Part shown: positions 37,451 through 46,601 of the stretch, piece after piece | How the letters are laid out: every line of letters starts with the position of its first letter | How positions within the stretch are numbered: the stretch's first letter is position 1 | Source: Paenibacillus aceris | Lineage (GTDB): Bacteria > Bacillota > Bacilli > Paenibacillales > NBRC-103111 | Length of the DNA: 64,000 nt | Direction: 5' to 3' | Assembly (NCBI RefSeq): GCF_017874035.1 | Contig: NZ_JAGGKV010000004.1 | Coordinates: 62,001-126,000 of the forward strand | Translations under genes and position numbers: made by a program | Notes under the pieces: model-generated | The model's input: the letters and a program-made list of their open reading frames with translations, nothing else | Database searches by the model: none | What the model was told of the DNA's origin: nothing

Positions 37451-39673
37451 TCACCCAATCTGTTTGCGCACCGCTTCCTCGCGGAATTCACCGGGTGAGC
37501 AGCCTACTATTTTCTTAAACACACGACTGAAAGAGATTGCGCTTGTATAACCGATCTGCTCAGCCACCTCCTGCATCGGAGCTTGTGATTCCGCGAGCAG
37601 CCGCTGTGCAACCTGTATCCGGATATCAATCAGGAAATCAACGAATTTCTGTCCCGTCTCTTCTTTAAACAACTTGCTCACATATTTGCTGTTAATGTTA
37701 AAAGTTGAACTGAGATAATCAAGCGACATATTCGGATTGGCGTACTCTTCTTCGATGAACTTCCGCATATCACGAATCGTACCAGCGTGCAGGCGCCTGT
37801 CCTGCGCTTCCAGCAAACCTGTGTATAAACTGTTCAGCACGCTCAAAGATTGTTCCCGCATTTGTTCTAGGGAATGGCAGTCATCTATCACTTTACTGAG
37901 CCTCGGCAAACCGTCCAGCACCCATATTTCTTGAAACTCTTTGGTCATACCCGCCATTTCCCGACCCAAATAATAAATTAAATAATTCATCAGATTCATA
38001 ATTTCATCTTTGGTTAATAAACCTAGCTTCATTTCACTGAAAAGTTCATCATACTTCGTCTTCCATTCTTCTTCGAGCAGTCTGAACGACTGAATGATGG
38101 AACGGATTGCATTTAAATGTGAAAACACTTCGGCCTGACCGTGATTGGCGATGTGCTCACTTGTGATCAGCCTGTTTTCTCCCAACACAATTTTGTATTT
38201 AAGCGCCCTTAGCGCTTCTTTATACGAGTCTGCGACGCTGGAAAGTTGTGCAACCTGCTCACCGATACCAACCGTTACCGTAAACTTCAGATTATCCTGA
38301 GCCCACGCACGGACATTATCAAAAAGTTGAAGGATCTGGGGAGCGCTGGCTTCCTCCTCGCTACCCGTGAACACCATAACGCTGAGTTGAAAGGCTGAAG
38401 TCCACTCCGCCCATAGCTCAAGCTCATATTTCGGAGCGAGCTCCTGAATGACGCTGCGCAGCGCAAATTTGAGAAGATTCTGATCTCTGCGTGAAAATTG
38501 GCAGCAAAAATCACTGTATTTATCTATTTCGATCACAAGCACCACTTGTCGATCGGAAGCATATGGAAGCTGCAAGCTGCTTGTTTCTTCCACCCATTCA
38601 TCGTGCGTTAACCCTGTGTCGCCTTCAATGAGCTGATGGAACAAGTACCTCGTTCGGAGATGCCTGTCTTCTTCATGCTTTTGTTGATACTGATTCGATT
38701 GTTCAATAATATTGGACAGTGCCGATTCGATGAACGAAAATTCATCGCCCCCCTCCTTGGACAGCGGGAGACGGTAACCGCGAATACGCGCTACGATTTG
38801 CTCCAGCGGCTTCGAATTGCGCCTGGTCACATAAAGCAGCCATACAAATCCAACCACAATCATCGCGATTCCGATAATAAACCAAACGTTATACAGCGAG
38901 GAGATAACATGAAAAACCTTGCCGTTTACAAGTCCGCTTTGATACGACCATCCGGTATAGCTGGATACATAATTCGAGAAAATCTTTGTTTGTTCGTTTG
39001 TTTTGAAATCACTAAACAAATCGTTGCCCACTGCGTCCCGTAGGCCGATAAAGCTTGTTTTGGGATCGTACAGGTCGGCGATACTGCTCCGCAAAGAATC
39101 CGTCGCCACATTGACGACGATCATCCCTTTCTCGCCTGTGATGAATGGCGCTCCACGCACAAGACTAACCACAGGCTTGCTCCCTTTTACTGAAAACTGC
39201 TCAAAATTTCTTACGCCTGACCATTGTTTGGATACTAGCGGGTCCTTCGCCCGTTGAATAAACGGCTCGTCCATGTAATTGCTAAGCTGATCGCTTGTCG
39301 CATTACTGAGCACGAAATTGTCTTCAAACCGCACCAAATAGATCGAATCAATCATGGGGTACGAGGCGATCATATCCCGCATTTTTTTTACCGCGCTAAT
39401 ATTGGTGAAAACATTACTTTTTGACTCATTATTGAAGAAATCGAACAATTCCTTATTGTTAATCGTTTCCATCATCACCATATTGTCGATCGCCTTCAGT
39501 GAGGTATCGATCAAACGCATCGCCTGTAAAGACAGCATTTTGTTGGCATTTAGCGCCTCTTTGCGGCTTTGTTCACTCAGAACCTGAAAAAACACGAAAA
39601 ACGTAAACGTGACCACGATAATAAAAATCGGCATATAGGAAAGCAGCAGCCGATTAAATAGCGTTTTCCTCAT
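37451..39673 (-). CDS. Membrane-bound AraC-family regulator with extracellular sensor
   Basis: Protein of 740 residues. Transmembrane segment one is at about 9-30 (LLLSYMPIFIIVVTFTFFVF), an extracellular dCache-like region follows to ~265, and the second membrane segment is at ~268-290 (VWFIIGIAMIVVGFVWLLYV). A cytoplasmic middle region comes next, and a C-terminal AraC double helix-turn-helix (~635-735; LSSTFNINSKYVSKLFKEETG, MQEVAEQIGYTSAISFSRVF). One-component layout: it senses outside and binds DNA inside without phosphotransfer. It lies directly upstream of the Lpl-like operon and is its probable regulator. Confidence 0.9.
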   Translation of the reverse strand: MRKTLFNRLLLSYMPIFIIVVTFTFFVFFQVLSEQSRKEALNANKMLSLQAMRLIDTSLKAIDNMVMMETINNKELFDFFNNESKSNVFTNISAVKKMRDMIASYPMIDSIYLVRFEDNFVLSNATSDQLSNYMDEPFIQRAKDPLVSKQWSGVRNFEQFSVKGSKPVVSLVRGAPFITGEKGMIVVNVATDSLRSSIADLYDPKTSFIGLRDAVGNDLFSDFKTNEQTKIFSNYVSSYTGWSYQSGLVNGKVFHVISSLYNVWFIIGIAMIVVGFVWLLYVTRRNSKPLEQIVARIRGYRLPLSKEGGDEFSFIESALSNIIEQSNQYQQKHEEDRHLRTRYLFHQLIEGDTGLTHDEWVEETSSLQLPYASDRQVVLVIEIDKYSDFCCQFSRRDQNLLKFALRSVIQELAPKYELELWAEWTSAFQLSVMVFTGSEEEASAPQILQLFDNVRAWAQDNLKFTVTVGIGEQVAQLSSVADSYKEALRALKYKIVLGENRLITSEHIANHGQAEVFSHLNAIRSIIQSFRLLEEEWKTKYDELFSEMKLGLLTKDEIMNLMNYLIYYLGREMAGMTKEFQEIWVLDGLPRLSKVIDDCHSLEQMREQSLSVLNSLYTGLLEAQDRRLHAGTIRDMRKFIEEEYANPNMSLDYLSSTFNINSKYVSKLFKEETGQKFVDFLIDIRIQVAQRLLAESQAPMQEVAEQIGYTSAISFSRVFKKIVGCSPGEFREEAVRKQIG

Positions 39674-39759
39674 GTTCAGCCTCCATTTTTCAAACGGAAT
39701 GACGACGGTGAGAAAAGCGGAGTATGGATGCCTCTGCCTTTTTTGCGTCTATCTAGCAG

Positions 39760-39773
39760 TGTACACGCTTACA
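39760..39773. promoter_or_regulatory. Weak cre-like box upstream of the membrane regulator gene
   Basis: TGTACACGCTTACA differs from the CcpA core at one conserved A. It lies about 90 bp before the regulator start. Confidence 0.35.
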
Positions 39774-39826
39774 TCTGACATCGTCCATATTTAATGAGGA
39801 AGCTGCCGCATTTTTCAATGAACAAC

Positions 39827-41392
39827 TTATTTGTAATGCTTCGGACTAACCCCCACATACTTTTTAAATATTCTTGAAAAATACGTGCGTTCCATATAGC
39901 CCAGCTTCAGAGCTATCATTTCAATATTGTGCTGCTTCTCTTTTAACAAGCTGCAGGCAATTTTCATTTTGAAACGATGATAGTAATCAACGAAATTCAC
40001 GCCTGTTTCTTGCTTGAAATACCGTGAGAAATAACTTGGATTCAAAAATAAGTAATCGGCGATATCCACCATGGATATATTTTCTGATAAATGATCGTTA
40101 ATATAACGGTCGATTTGCTGCAATTTGGGCTTTTTGTCTATATTCGTATTGATTTTAGAGGCATGGAGCTCCATCAATTTATTATTCAGCAATTCAAGAC
40201 TCTCTTTCAGCCGCTTACATCTCAGCAAGCAACTATGAAATGCTTCTTCACTGTTCTGCTTAGCTTCCAGTTCGATGAGGCGAATTCGGTTCGAGCATGC
40301 GGCAAGAAACATGCCTGACTCCAACCGTTCTTTACGAGCAAAAGCTTCTAACGCAAGAAGCGATTGAGTAATGTCACATGGATTAGACTCTCGAACGGCC
40401 ACCGCGATCCGATCCCATTGTTCTTCTAGGGAATGAGTGACATTCCATAACGGTACTTCTAATGATTTCATCAGACCAAAGGTATCATCCTCATAGAAAG
40501 ACGACTTCTGCCACTGCTTCATTGTCTTGTAATTTGCTCTTATGCCCTCCACTCCTTTAAAAGGAACCCCATAATGAAGGAACACATCCATCTTCAAATA
40601 CTGCCTGATCAATTCCCGTAAAGACAATAAATAGTCCGTAAACAAAGTTGTCGTATTCAAGCTAAGGTTCGGCTGAAAATTGTATATACAAATCATTTGG
40701 CCTTCTTGATCTGAAAATAACGTCACCTGCTGCTGCGATTGCAAGGACAATTCATCGGCTATGTTCCCGGCAGCATATAACAGTAAATTCATATCTTCAA
40801 ATTTGTACTGCTTATGGACGGAAGCCCTGTGAAAGGAGCCAATCGCCATAATAAAATGCGAATGCTCCCAGTTTATGCCTAATCGCTTCCCGTAGCTGAG
40901 CATCTCCATGGCCGAGGAGGATTTGAGAAGCTGTTGAAAGTACATCTGTTTGAGCAAATCTTTATTTTTAATCAAATCTTGTTTGTACACAATGTCCTCT
41001 ACTTGATTTTTAGCCTCAGTTAACAATTGAATCGCTTTACGCAGACTCACGTCAAGCTGCTCAAGTGTTAATTCATCCTTTATCAAATAATCAACTGCAT
41101 CCAATTGCACAGCTTTTCTGGCATAATGAAATTCTTCATGACAAGTTAAAAACACGACCTGCAGCTCCGGTTTGAGCGCTTTCATCTGAGCTACAAGCTC
41201 CAACCCATCCATTTGCGGCATGCCAATATCCGTAATAACCAGATCAAGAGGCGTTTCATGGAAAATCTGTATGGCACTTTCCCCTGAATGCGCAGTTGCA
41301 GCTAGCCGCAGCCCTAACGACTCCCATGAAATGAGTTTCGTTAAATATTTGATCATCGGGACATCATCATCTACCAACATGACATTCAACAT
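39827..41392 (-). CDS. YesN-type response regulator with AraC DNA-binding domain
   Basis: Regulator of about 521 residues. The receiver domain has VMLVDDD and phospho-acceptor D55 in LVITDIGMP; the C-terminal AraC part has VDIADYLFLNPSYFSRYFKQ and IEMIALKLGYMERTYFSRIF. The real start is ATG 41392, with GGGGGGA six bases upstream; the frame extends to 41521 only by overlap with the kinase gene. It overlaps the kinase gene end by 7 bp, so the two are translationally coupled. Confidence 0.92.
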   Translation of the reverse strand: MLNVMLVDDDVPMIKYLTKLISWESLGLRLAATAHSGESAIQIFHETPLDLVITDIGMPQMDGLELVAQMKALKPELQVVFLTCHEEFHYARKAVQLDAVDYLIKDELTLEQLDVSLRKAIQLLTEAKNQVEDIVYKQDLIKNKDLLKQMYFQQLLKSSSAMEMLSYGKRLGINWEHSHFIMAIGSFHRASVHKQYKFEDMNLLLYAAGNIADELSLQSQQQVTLFSDQEGQMICIYNFQPNLSLNTTTLFTDYLLSLRELIRQYLKMDVFLHYGVPFKGVEGIRANYKTMKQWQKSSFYEDDTFGLMKSLEVPLWNVTHSLEEQWDRIAVAVRESNPCDITQSLLALEAFARKERLESGMFLAACSNRIRLIELEAKQNSEEAFHSCLLRCKRLKESLELLNNKLMELHASKINTNIDKKPKLQQIDRYINDHLSENISMVDIADYLFLNPSYFSRYFKQETGVNFVDYYHRFKMKIACSLLKEKQHNIEMIALKLGYMERTYFSRIFKKYVGVSPKHYK

Positions 41393-43137
41393 GCAGATCC
41401 CCCCGTGTCTATTTTCTCTGTGAAGCCTAGTATAATGGTCAAGCCTCCCAGCTCGCTCTTTGCGCATCTCATTGACGAGCTGCTGCCATAGGTCATCTTG
41501 AGACGCTGAAGAACATTCCACAACCCTACTCGCTTATAAGATTGCCATGCTTCTGCATCCGGCGAGCTTTGCAGATCGGCATTGAGTTGGTCGATTTGCT
41601 CAGCACTCATTCCTAAACCGTTATCGGAAATATGAATTTCCACCCAGTCTTCTTGTTTTTCTGCGTGGATGTGTATCTTAGGCTGATCAACGGCTTTCTT
41701 AAAGCCATGCACAAACACATTTTCCACTAAAGGCTGAAGCAGCAGCTTCGGAAACTCCAAATTAGCGAGAACTGGCGGAAGATCAACGTCCAACTTAACT
41801 ACAATATCAGTGCGCATTTGCATAATGTCCACATAGTGAAAAAGCAATTTGCATTCATTTTCCAGACTGGTTGGTTCATTAAACTTCATATAGGCCCTTA
41901 ACAAGCTCATCAAAGAATTGATTTTTTGGCTATGAATCATCTCATTATCTAATGCTAAATTGCACTTAATCGAGTTAAGCGTATTCATCAGGAAATGGGG
42001 ACGAATTTGTGAATAGAGCGCCTGAAGCTCCAATTCGCGCTTCTGCTCTTGCTCCTGCTCGTTTTCCACGATAAGCTGGTTGATTTGCTCCAGCATGATG
42101 TTCAGAGTTCTGCCTAGTTCTGAAATTTCATCTTTTCCGGTTTCTTCAAAACGAATCCGGCGATTGCCGTTACCAAATTGCTTAACCCCTGCTTGCAGCT
42201 TCCGAATAGGCCGGTGGAGCCGCTTTGCAACATACACCGAAATGAAGAAGAAGATGAGGAAAAAAGGAACCATCAGCAGCAAGGTAATAAAAAAGGTCTT
42301 CGTAATTTCACCGGTAACTTGTGAATCGGGCGTTTCACTTATGAGCCTCCAGCCTGAATATTGAATGGGGCTCTCGTTCCTTATATTATTTTTTACGGCA
42401 GCGTTGCTGGCATAAGAGACATCCCGGTTCCCTGCAATAAATTGACCTTCCGCATCAAAAAGAGCCAACTTCGAAGTACCCAGCTGAGCGAACGCTTTCA
42501 TAAAATAGCGGTCAGGTATGGAAATAAACAAAGTTCCTAAAGGCTCAATATCGTTCGGAGATTTGATCACCCTTGCCAGCAGATAGGAGCTATTCGTTAT
42601 TGAGGTTGCCCCCTGCGTTGGAACGGTCCCAAGCCATTGCATAATATTGGCCTTTGACATATTCACGCGCGTTTTGACGGTTTCGTATTGCTGCCTAATG
42701 TTTTCCGGATCAGACCCTTGAATCTCACTTGACTGAACGATAAATCCCGCTTGATTCGACACGTACATCAGAATATCCGGATTCATTGTTTTCAAATCAA
42801 ATAGACCGAAAAAATCTTTAATTTGCGAATACGTTTCAAAATCACTGAAGCTTTCAATGCGCTTCATTTTCGCAAAGCTGCGCAGCTGCTTTCTCACACT
42901 TTCATCCTGAACAAAAAAGTTAGAAGCATACGTCATATCGTCAACTGTTTTGGAAATATCCTTCGCGATGACTGTAAGCACAGTTTGATTACTGAGAAAA
43001 ATTTTCTCTTTCACATTTTTATGCGTAATCGAATAATTGAGAAAAGAGGCTACGACAGTCGGCAGCAAAATAAAGCAGAGAAATGAGATTTGAATGCGTC
43101 GATAAAAGGAAAATCGAAGTAGTGAGTTTATTCTCAT
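41386..43137 (-). CDS. YesM-type membrane sensor histidine kinase
   Basis: Protein of 583 residues: a membrane segment near 15-35, an extracellular sensor region to about 275, a second membrane segment (ITKTFFITLLLMVPFFLIFFFISVYVA), HAMP, and a His-kinase domain with SQIRPHFLMNTLNSIK and a GHKL ATPase motif DNGLG. It follows the importer genes in the same direction and overlaps its regulator gene. Partner: the regulator at 39827. Confidence 0.92.
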   Translation of the reverse strand: MRINSLLRFSFYRRIQISFLCFILLPTVVASFLNYSITHKNVKEKIFLSNQTVLTVIAKDISKTVDDMTYASNFFVQDESVRKQLRSFAKMKRIESFSDFETYSQIKDFFGLFDLKTMNPDILMYVSNQAGFIVQSSEIQGSDPENIRQQYETVKTRVNMSKANIMQWLGTVPTQGATSITNSSYLLARVIKSPNDIEPLGTLFISIPDRYFMKAFAQLGTSKLALFDAEGQFIAGNRDVSYASNAAVKNNIRNESPIQYSGWRLISETPDSQVTGEITKTFFITLLLMVPFFLIFFFISVYVAKRLHRPIRKLQAGVKQFGNGNRRIRFEETGKDEISELGRTLNIMLEQINQLIVENEQEQEQKRELELQALYSQIRPHFLMNTLNSIKCNLALDNEMIHSQKINSLMSLLRAYMKFNEPTSLENECKLLFHYVDIMQMRTDIVVKLDVDLPPVLANLEFPKLLLQPLVENVFVHGFKKAVDQPKIHIHAEKQEDWVEIHISDNGLGMSAEQIDQLNADLQSSPDAEAWQSYKRVGLWNVLQRLKMTYGSSSSMRCAKSELGGLTIILGFTEKIDTGGSAC

Positions 43138-43213
43138 AGGAACTCCTTTTTATTGCCTTCTGGAAGCTTGATTCTAGTTTATTTCTATCTTAGCATAATC
43201 GCTGTTAAACCCG

Positions 43214-44587
43214 TTATTTCGAATTTTGTTTGGCAATTTTGTCCGATTCATCCATCATCCACTTCTGAGCTTCCTCAGCCGTTGTGTTGTCGAGCATAAA
43301 TTTGCTGAAGCCCTTTTCCAGCACTCCCTTCAATTGGTTGCCATAAGGAACGGAAACAGCAGGATCAAAGTTCGTTTTTACTTTTTTATCAAAGATCGTT
43401 GCTTGCAATGTCGTGACATCGATAATATCCGCCGCTTTGCCATACAAGCGCTCTACAATCGCTTTCGGGTCAGCCTTTTTATATCCGGACAGTTCGAGTC
43501 TTGCCTCTTGCTCTGTCGTCATATAACGAATGAAATCGTATGCTTCTTGCTTATGCTTGGAGTTGGAAGCAACAGCAACGTAAGATCCCCCGATATTCGT
43601 TATGCCTAGTTCTCCATTTTTGGATGAGCGAGGCAGCGGTGCAATGACGGATTTAAACGTGTGCGGATACTTCTCTTTGTTCATCACATTATCCAACATG
43701 AATGGCGCCGTAGCCAGCATAGCTGCTTTCCCGTTCAAATATTCCGTTATGTAGCTTAGCTTAGCTCCAACAACATCAGCCAGAGGTTTAGCGGACTTAT
43801 CGTCTTTCTCCATAGCGCGACGCAGATTAAAGAAATAAGCAAAGGAAGGATCATTAAAGCCAGGCTTCAGATCGGTGGTCAAGTAAGGGCTCTTGAGATC
43901 CGAATACGCAATCAGGTTCGTATACTCGCCCCATGTGTGAAAGTATGCGCCGTATCGTTTATCGTTCCCATCGCCTTTCGATAGTTTTTTCGCGTACTCC
44001 CGGAAATCATCCCATGTCCAATCGAAGGATGGCAGCGAGAGATTGGCTTCTTTCAGCGCATCCTCATTGATCAAAACAAAATAAGGGCTTGAAGTTAGCA
44101 TCGTTGCGTAATATTTCCCATTCGCTTTAGGATTGATGTAATAGTCCTCTTCCGGGTTTACATTCCCATTGGCATAAAACTCATCTAGCGGAGCAAGGAC
44201 ACCGGCTGAAGCTCTTGCTAACGTTTCATCGATATTCCCATACTCAAGGACATCGACCTCTTCTCCGGAAGACATCAAGACATCCATTTTTTTCATGCTT
44301 TCAACGGAATTCCCAGGCACTAGGGATACATTCTGTACCGTAACGTTCGGATATTTGGCATGAAAAGCATCGATCATCTTTTGACGTGCGATTTGATTGG
44401 ATTCATTATCCCATGTGTAAAATTTAAGTGTTACAGGCTTTGCAGCCGTTTGTGCCGCAGCTGGGGCCGCGCCTGTTGCTGCAGCCTCAGATCTTGCGCT
44501 TCCTTTATCCGAACCTGAGCTGCATGCGCTTAAAATCGACATCGTCAATAATGCGCCGCCAAGTAAAACTGCACTTCTTTTATTCAT
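43214..44587 (-). CDS. Sugar ABC transporter solute-binding lipoprotein
   Basis: Extracellular binding protein of 457 residues in the UgpB-like class. The lipoprotein signal ends at LTMSILSAC (Cys about 22), followed by a Ser/Ala-rich linker. It follows two permease genes and precedes the YesM/YesN pair; the five genes form one unit from 46429 to 39827. The substrate is not shown; the neighbouring PL8 lyase and anchor protein suggest products of that lyase. Confidence 0.9.
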   Translation of the reverse strand: MNKRSAVLLGGALLTMSILSACSSGSDKGSARSEAAATGAAPAAAQTAAKPVTLKFYTWDNESNQIARQKMIDAFHAKYPNVTVQNVSLVPGNSVESMKKMDVLMSSGEEVDVLEYGNIDETLARASAGVLAPLDEFYANGNVNPEEDYYINPKANGKYYATMLTSSPYFVLINEDALKEANLSLPSFDWTWDDFREYAKKLSKGDGNDKRYGAYFHTWGEYTNLIAYSDLKSPYLTTDLKPGFNDPSFAYFFNLRRAMEKDDKSAKPLADVVGAKLSYITEYLNGKAAMLATAPFMLDNVMNKEKYPHTFKSVIAPLPRSSKNGELGITNIGGSYVAVASNSKHKQEAYDFIRYMTTEQEARLELSGYKKADPKAIVERLYGKAADIIDVTTLQATIFDKKVKTNFDPAVSVPYGNQLKGVLEKGFSKFMLDNTTAEEAQKWMMDESDKIAKQNSK

Positions 44588-44613
44588 GTGACATCCCCCA
44601 ATTGGTCGAATTA

Positions 44614-45453
44614 TTAGCCTTTTACTCCGCCTAGCGAAATTCCTTTGATCACTTGCTTTTGCAAAATAATGAAAATCAGAAATAAAGGGAAAATGGCAGC
44701 AACAGAGGCCATCATCAATACCGCATAATTGTCGGCGAACTCATTTTTAAAAAGCTGCAAGCCCAGCGGAATCGGATATAACTGTTTGGAAATTAGAAAA
44801 ATCAGCGGATTCTGGTAATCGTTCCAGACCCAAATAAATTTGATAATGGCCACTGTCGCCAGAATGGGTTTGGATAGAGGCATGATGATTTGCAAATACA
44901 TTCTAACATATCCCGCTCCGTCTATTTTGGCCGCTTCAAGATATTCACTATGAATGGAAGCCATGAATTGTCTAAGCAGGAATGTAAAATAAATGGTCGA
45001 AAACATCCCCATCAGCATTAATCCGGCATGGGTATTGTACAAGTGCAACCACTTGAGCAGCAAGTAACGAGGCACAAGCGTAGATTCCGAAGGAATAATC
45101 ATCAAGGAAAGTAAAATGGCAAATGCCATATTCCGGCCACGGAATTGTAATTTCGTAAACGCAAAAGCTGCCATAGATGAGAAAATTAACGTCGCCAGCG
45201 TAATCATAAGTGCCAGCTTTAATGAATTATAATAAAACAAAGTGAACGGCACGCTGCCAAACCAAACTTCCCTAAAGTTGTTGACAAGGTTCCACTTGGT
45301 TGGAATCCACTGAATAGGGAATACCATGACATCCTTCTCGTACTTAGCGGCTGCCGAGAGCATCCAAAGCAGCGGTAAGAGGAATATCAACGAAAACAAT
45401 CCCATCATCAACGTGGTTATCCACTTTGAAACATCTGATTTTTTCTGCAACAA
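44614..45453 (-). CDS. Carbohydrate ABC transporter permease (second subunit)
   Basis: Membrane protein of 279 residues (MalG/UgpE-like) with EAA loop EAAKIDGAGYVRMYLQIIMP. It lies 19 bp downstream of its partner permease and 26 bp upstream of the binding-protein gene. Confidence 0.9.
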   Translation of the reverse strand: MLQKKSDVSKWITTLMMGLFSLIFLLPLLWMLSAAAKYEKDVMVFPIQWIPTKWNLVNNFREVWFGSVPFTLFYYNSLKLALMITLATLIFSSMAAFAFTKLQFRGRNMAFAILLSLMIIPSESTLVPRYLLLKWLHLYNTHAGLMLMGMFSTIYFTFLLRQFMASIHSEYLEAAKIDGAGYVRMYLQIIMPLSKPILATVAIIKFIWVWNDYQNPLIFLISKQLYPIPLGLQLFKNEFADNYAVLMMASVAAIFPLFLIFIILQKQVIKGISLGGVKG

Positions 45454-45472
45454 ACAGGTCCTCTCCCTTCTG

Positions 45473-46429
45473 CTACTCGTAAGCGGAGTGCTTCTGTAGT
45501 CTGTAAGTAATCAAAGTGACGCCTCCAATAATCAAGAATAGCGCCCAAGAAATTGCTGATGCGTAGCCCATCCTGAAGTTCTGGAAGCCTTCCTCATAGA
45601 TCCGGTACACAAGCACGGTTGATGAATCGTTCGGCCCTCCGCCCGTTAGAAAAGCGATTAAATCAAATACCTTAAAGGATGACATCAGTGTCGTAATAAA
45701 CAAGAAGGATGTGGTTGGCGCAAGCAACGGGAATGTAATTCGGAAAAATTGCTGAAAGGACGAAGCGCCGTCCATATTCGCAGCCTCATACAGCTCATCC
45801 GGGATAGTCGTCAATCCGGCAATAAAGATAATGATTTGATAGCCAAGCGCAGCCCAGATGGCGATAATCATGATGGATGTTAGCGAGAAGTGCGTATCTG
45901 CCAGCCATTTGGGAGGAGTCGTGATCCCCATACGGACCAAGAACTGATTAATCGGACCTAAAGATGGATGATACAAAGCGCTCCATATCGCACCCAGCGC
46001 CGTTATTGAAGAAATATACGGAATAAAAAAAGCAATTTTAAAGTAACTTTGGCCAAACACTCTGGCATGTATAAGAAACGACAAAATCAAAGCTAGAGAA
46101 AGTCCGATAGGCACTGTAATTGCCGTATAAGTTAAGTTGTTCTTCAAGGCCGTATAAAACTTATCATCCTCAAAGAGCAGCTTAAAGTTATCGAGTCCCA
46201 CTACCTTTATACTAGCTAGCCCTCCAACTAAATTCCATTGGCAAAAGCTTAAAAACAAGGAGAATAAGACCGGAAATACGCCAAGCACCAGTATACAAAG
46301 GTATACGGGCGAAAGAAATAACCATCCCGCGAACGCTTCTTTTCTCGTCTGGTTCCAAAAAGCTCTTCGCTTTGACGAGGATGAAGTTAACGCGACTCTT
46401 TCTGTTTGATCGATCAATGTGCCGATCAC
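45473..46429 (-). CDS. Carbohydrate ABC transporter permease (first subunit)
   Basis: Membrane protein of 318 residues (MalF/UgpA-like) with a cytoplasmic N-terminal extension of about 30 residues before the first membrane segment, and EAA loop EAANMDGASSFQQFFRITFP. First gene of the second importer and two-component unit. The 172-bp gap before it must hold its promoter and the terminator of the SLH-cohesin gene. Confidence 0.9.
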   Translation of the reverse strand: MIGTLIDQTERVALTSSSSKRRAFWNQTRKEAFAGWLFLSPVYLCILVLGVFPVLFSLFLSFCQWNLVGGLASIKVVGLDNFKLLFEDDKFYTALKNNLTYTAITVPIGLSLALILSFLIHARVFGQSYFKIAFFIPYISSITALGAIWSALYHPSLGPINQFLVRMGITTPPKWLADTHFSLTSIMIIAIWAALGYQIIIFIAGLTTIPDELYEAANMDGASSFQQFFRITFPLLAPTTSFLFITTLMSSFKVFDLIAFLTGGGPNDSSTVLVYRIYEEGFQNFRMGYASAISWALFLIIGGVTLITYRLQKHSAYE

Positions 46430-46540
46430 CTCTCTATCGAGTTGTTTGTATAGATCTACTATATAGCTTTTTCAATTTCACATATGAATCTGATATTTAC
46501 TGATTTGTGTACTATTTTTACATTTGTCACCCAATAAATG

Positions 46541-46590
46541 AAAAAGATTGCCAACCACCTGGCCAGTGGGCCAAGCAGAGGCAATCTTTT
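46541..46590 (-). terminator. Terminator of the PL8/SLH-cohesin unit
   Basis: AAAAGATTGCC and GGCAATCTTTT arms form the base of a stem at 46542-46590, with an inner TGGCC/GGCCA pair. T runs follow on the minus strand. It directly follows the SLH-cohesin gene. Confidence 0.8.
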
Positions 46591-46601
46591 AAAACTACAG
46601 A

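Noticed and set aside
39827..41521. Response regulator start at 41521
   Set aside because: The extra 43 residues are a frame overlap with the kinase gene; the receiver domain starts at 41392 with a ribosome site.
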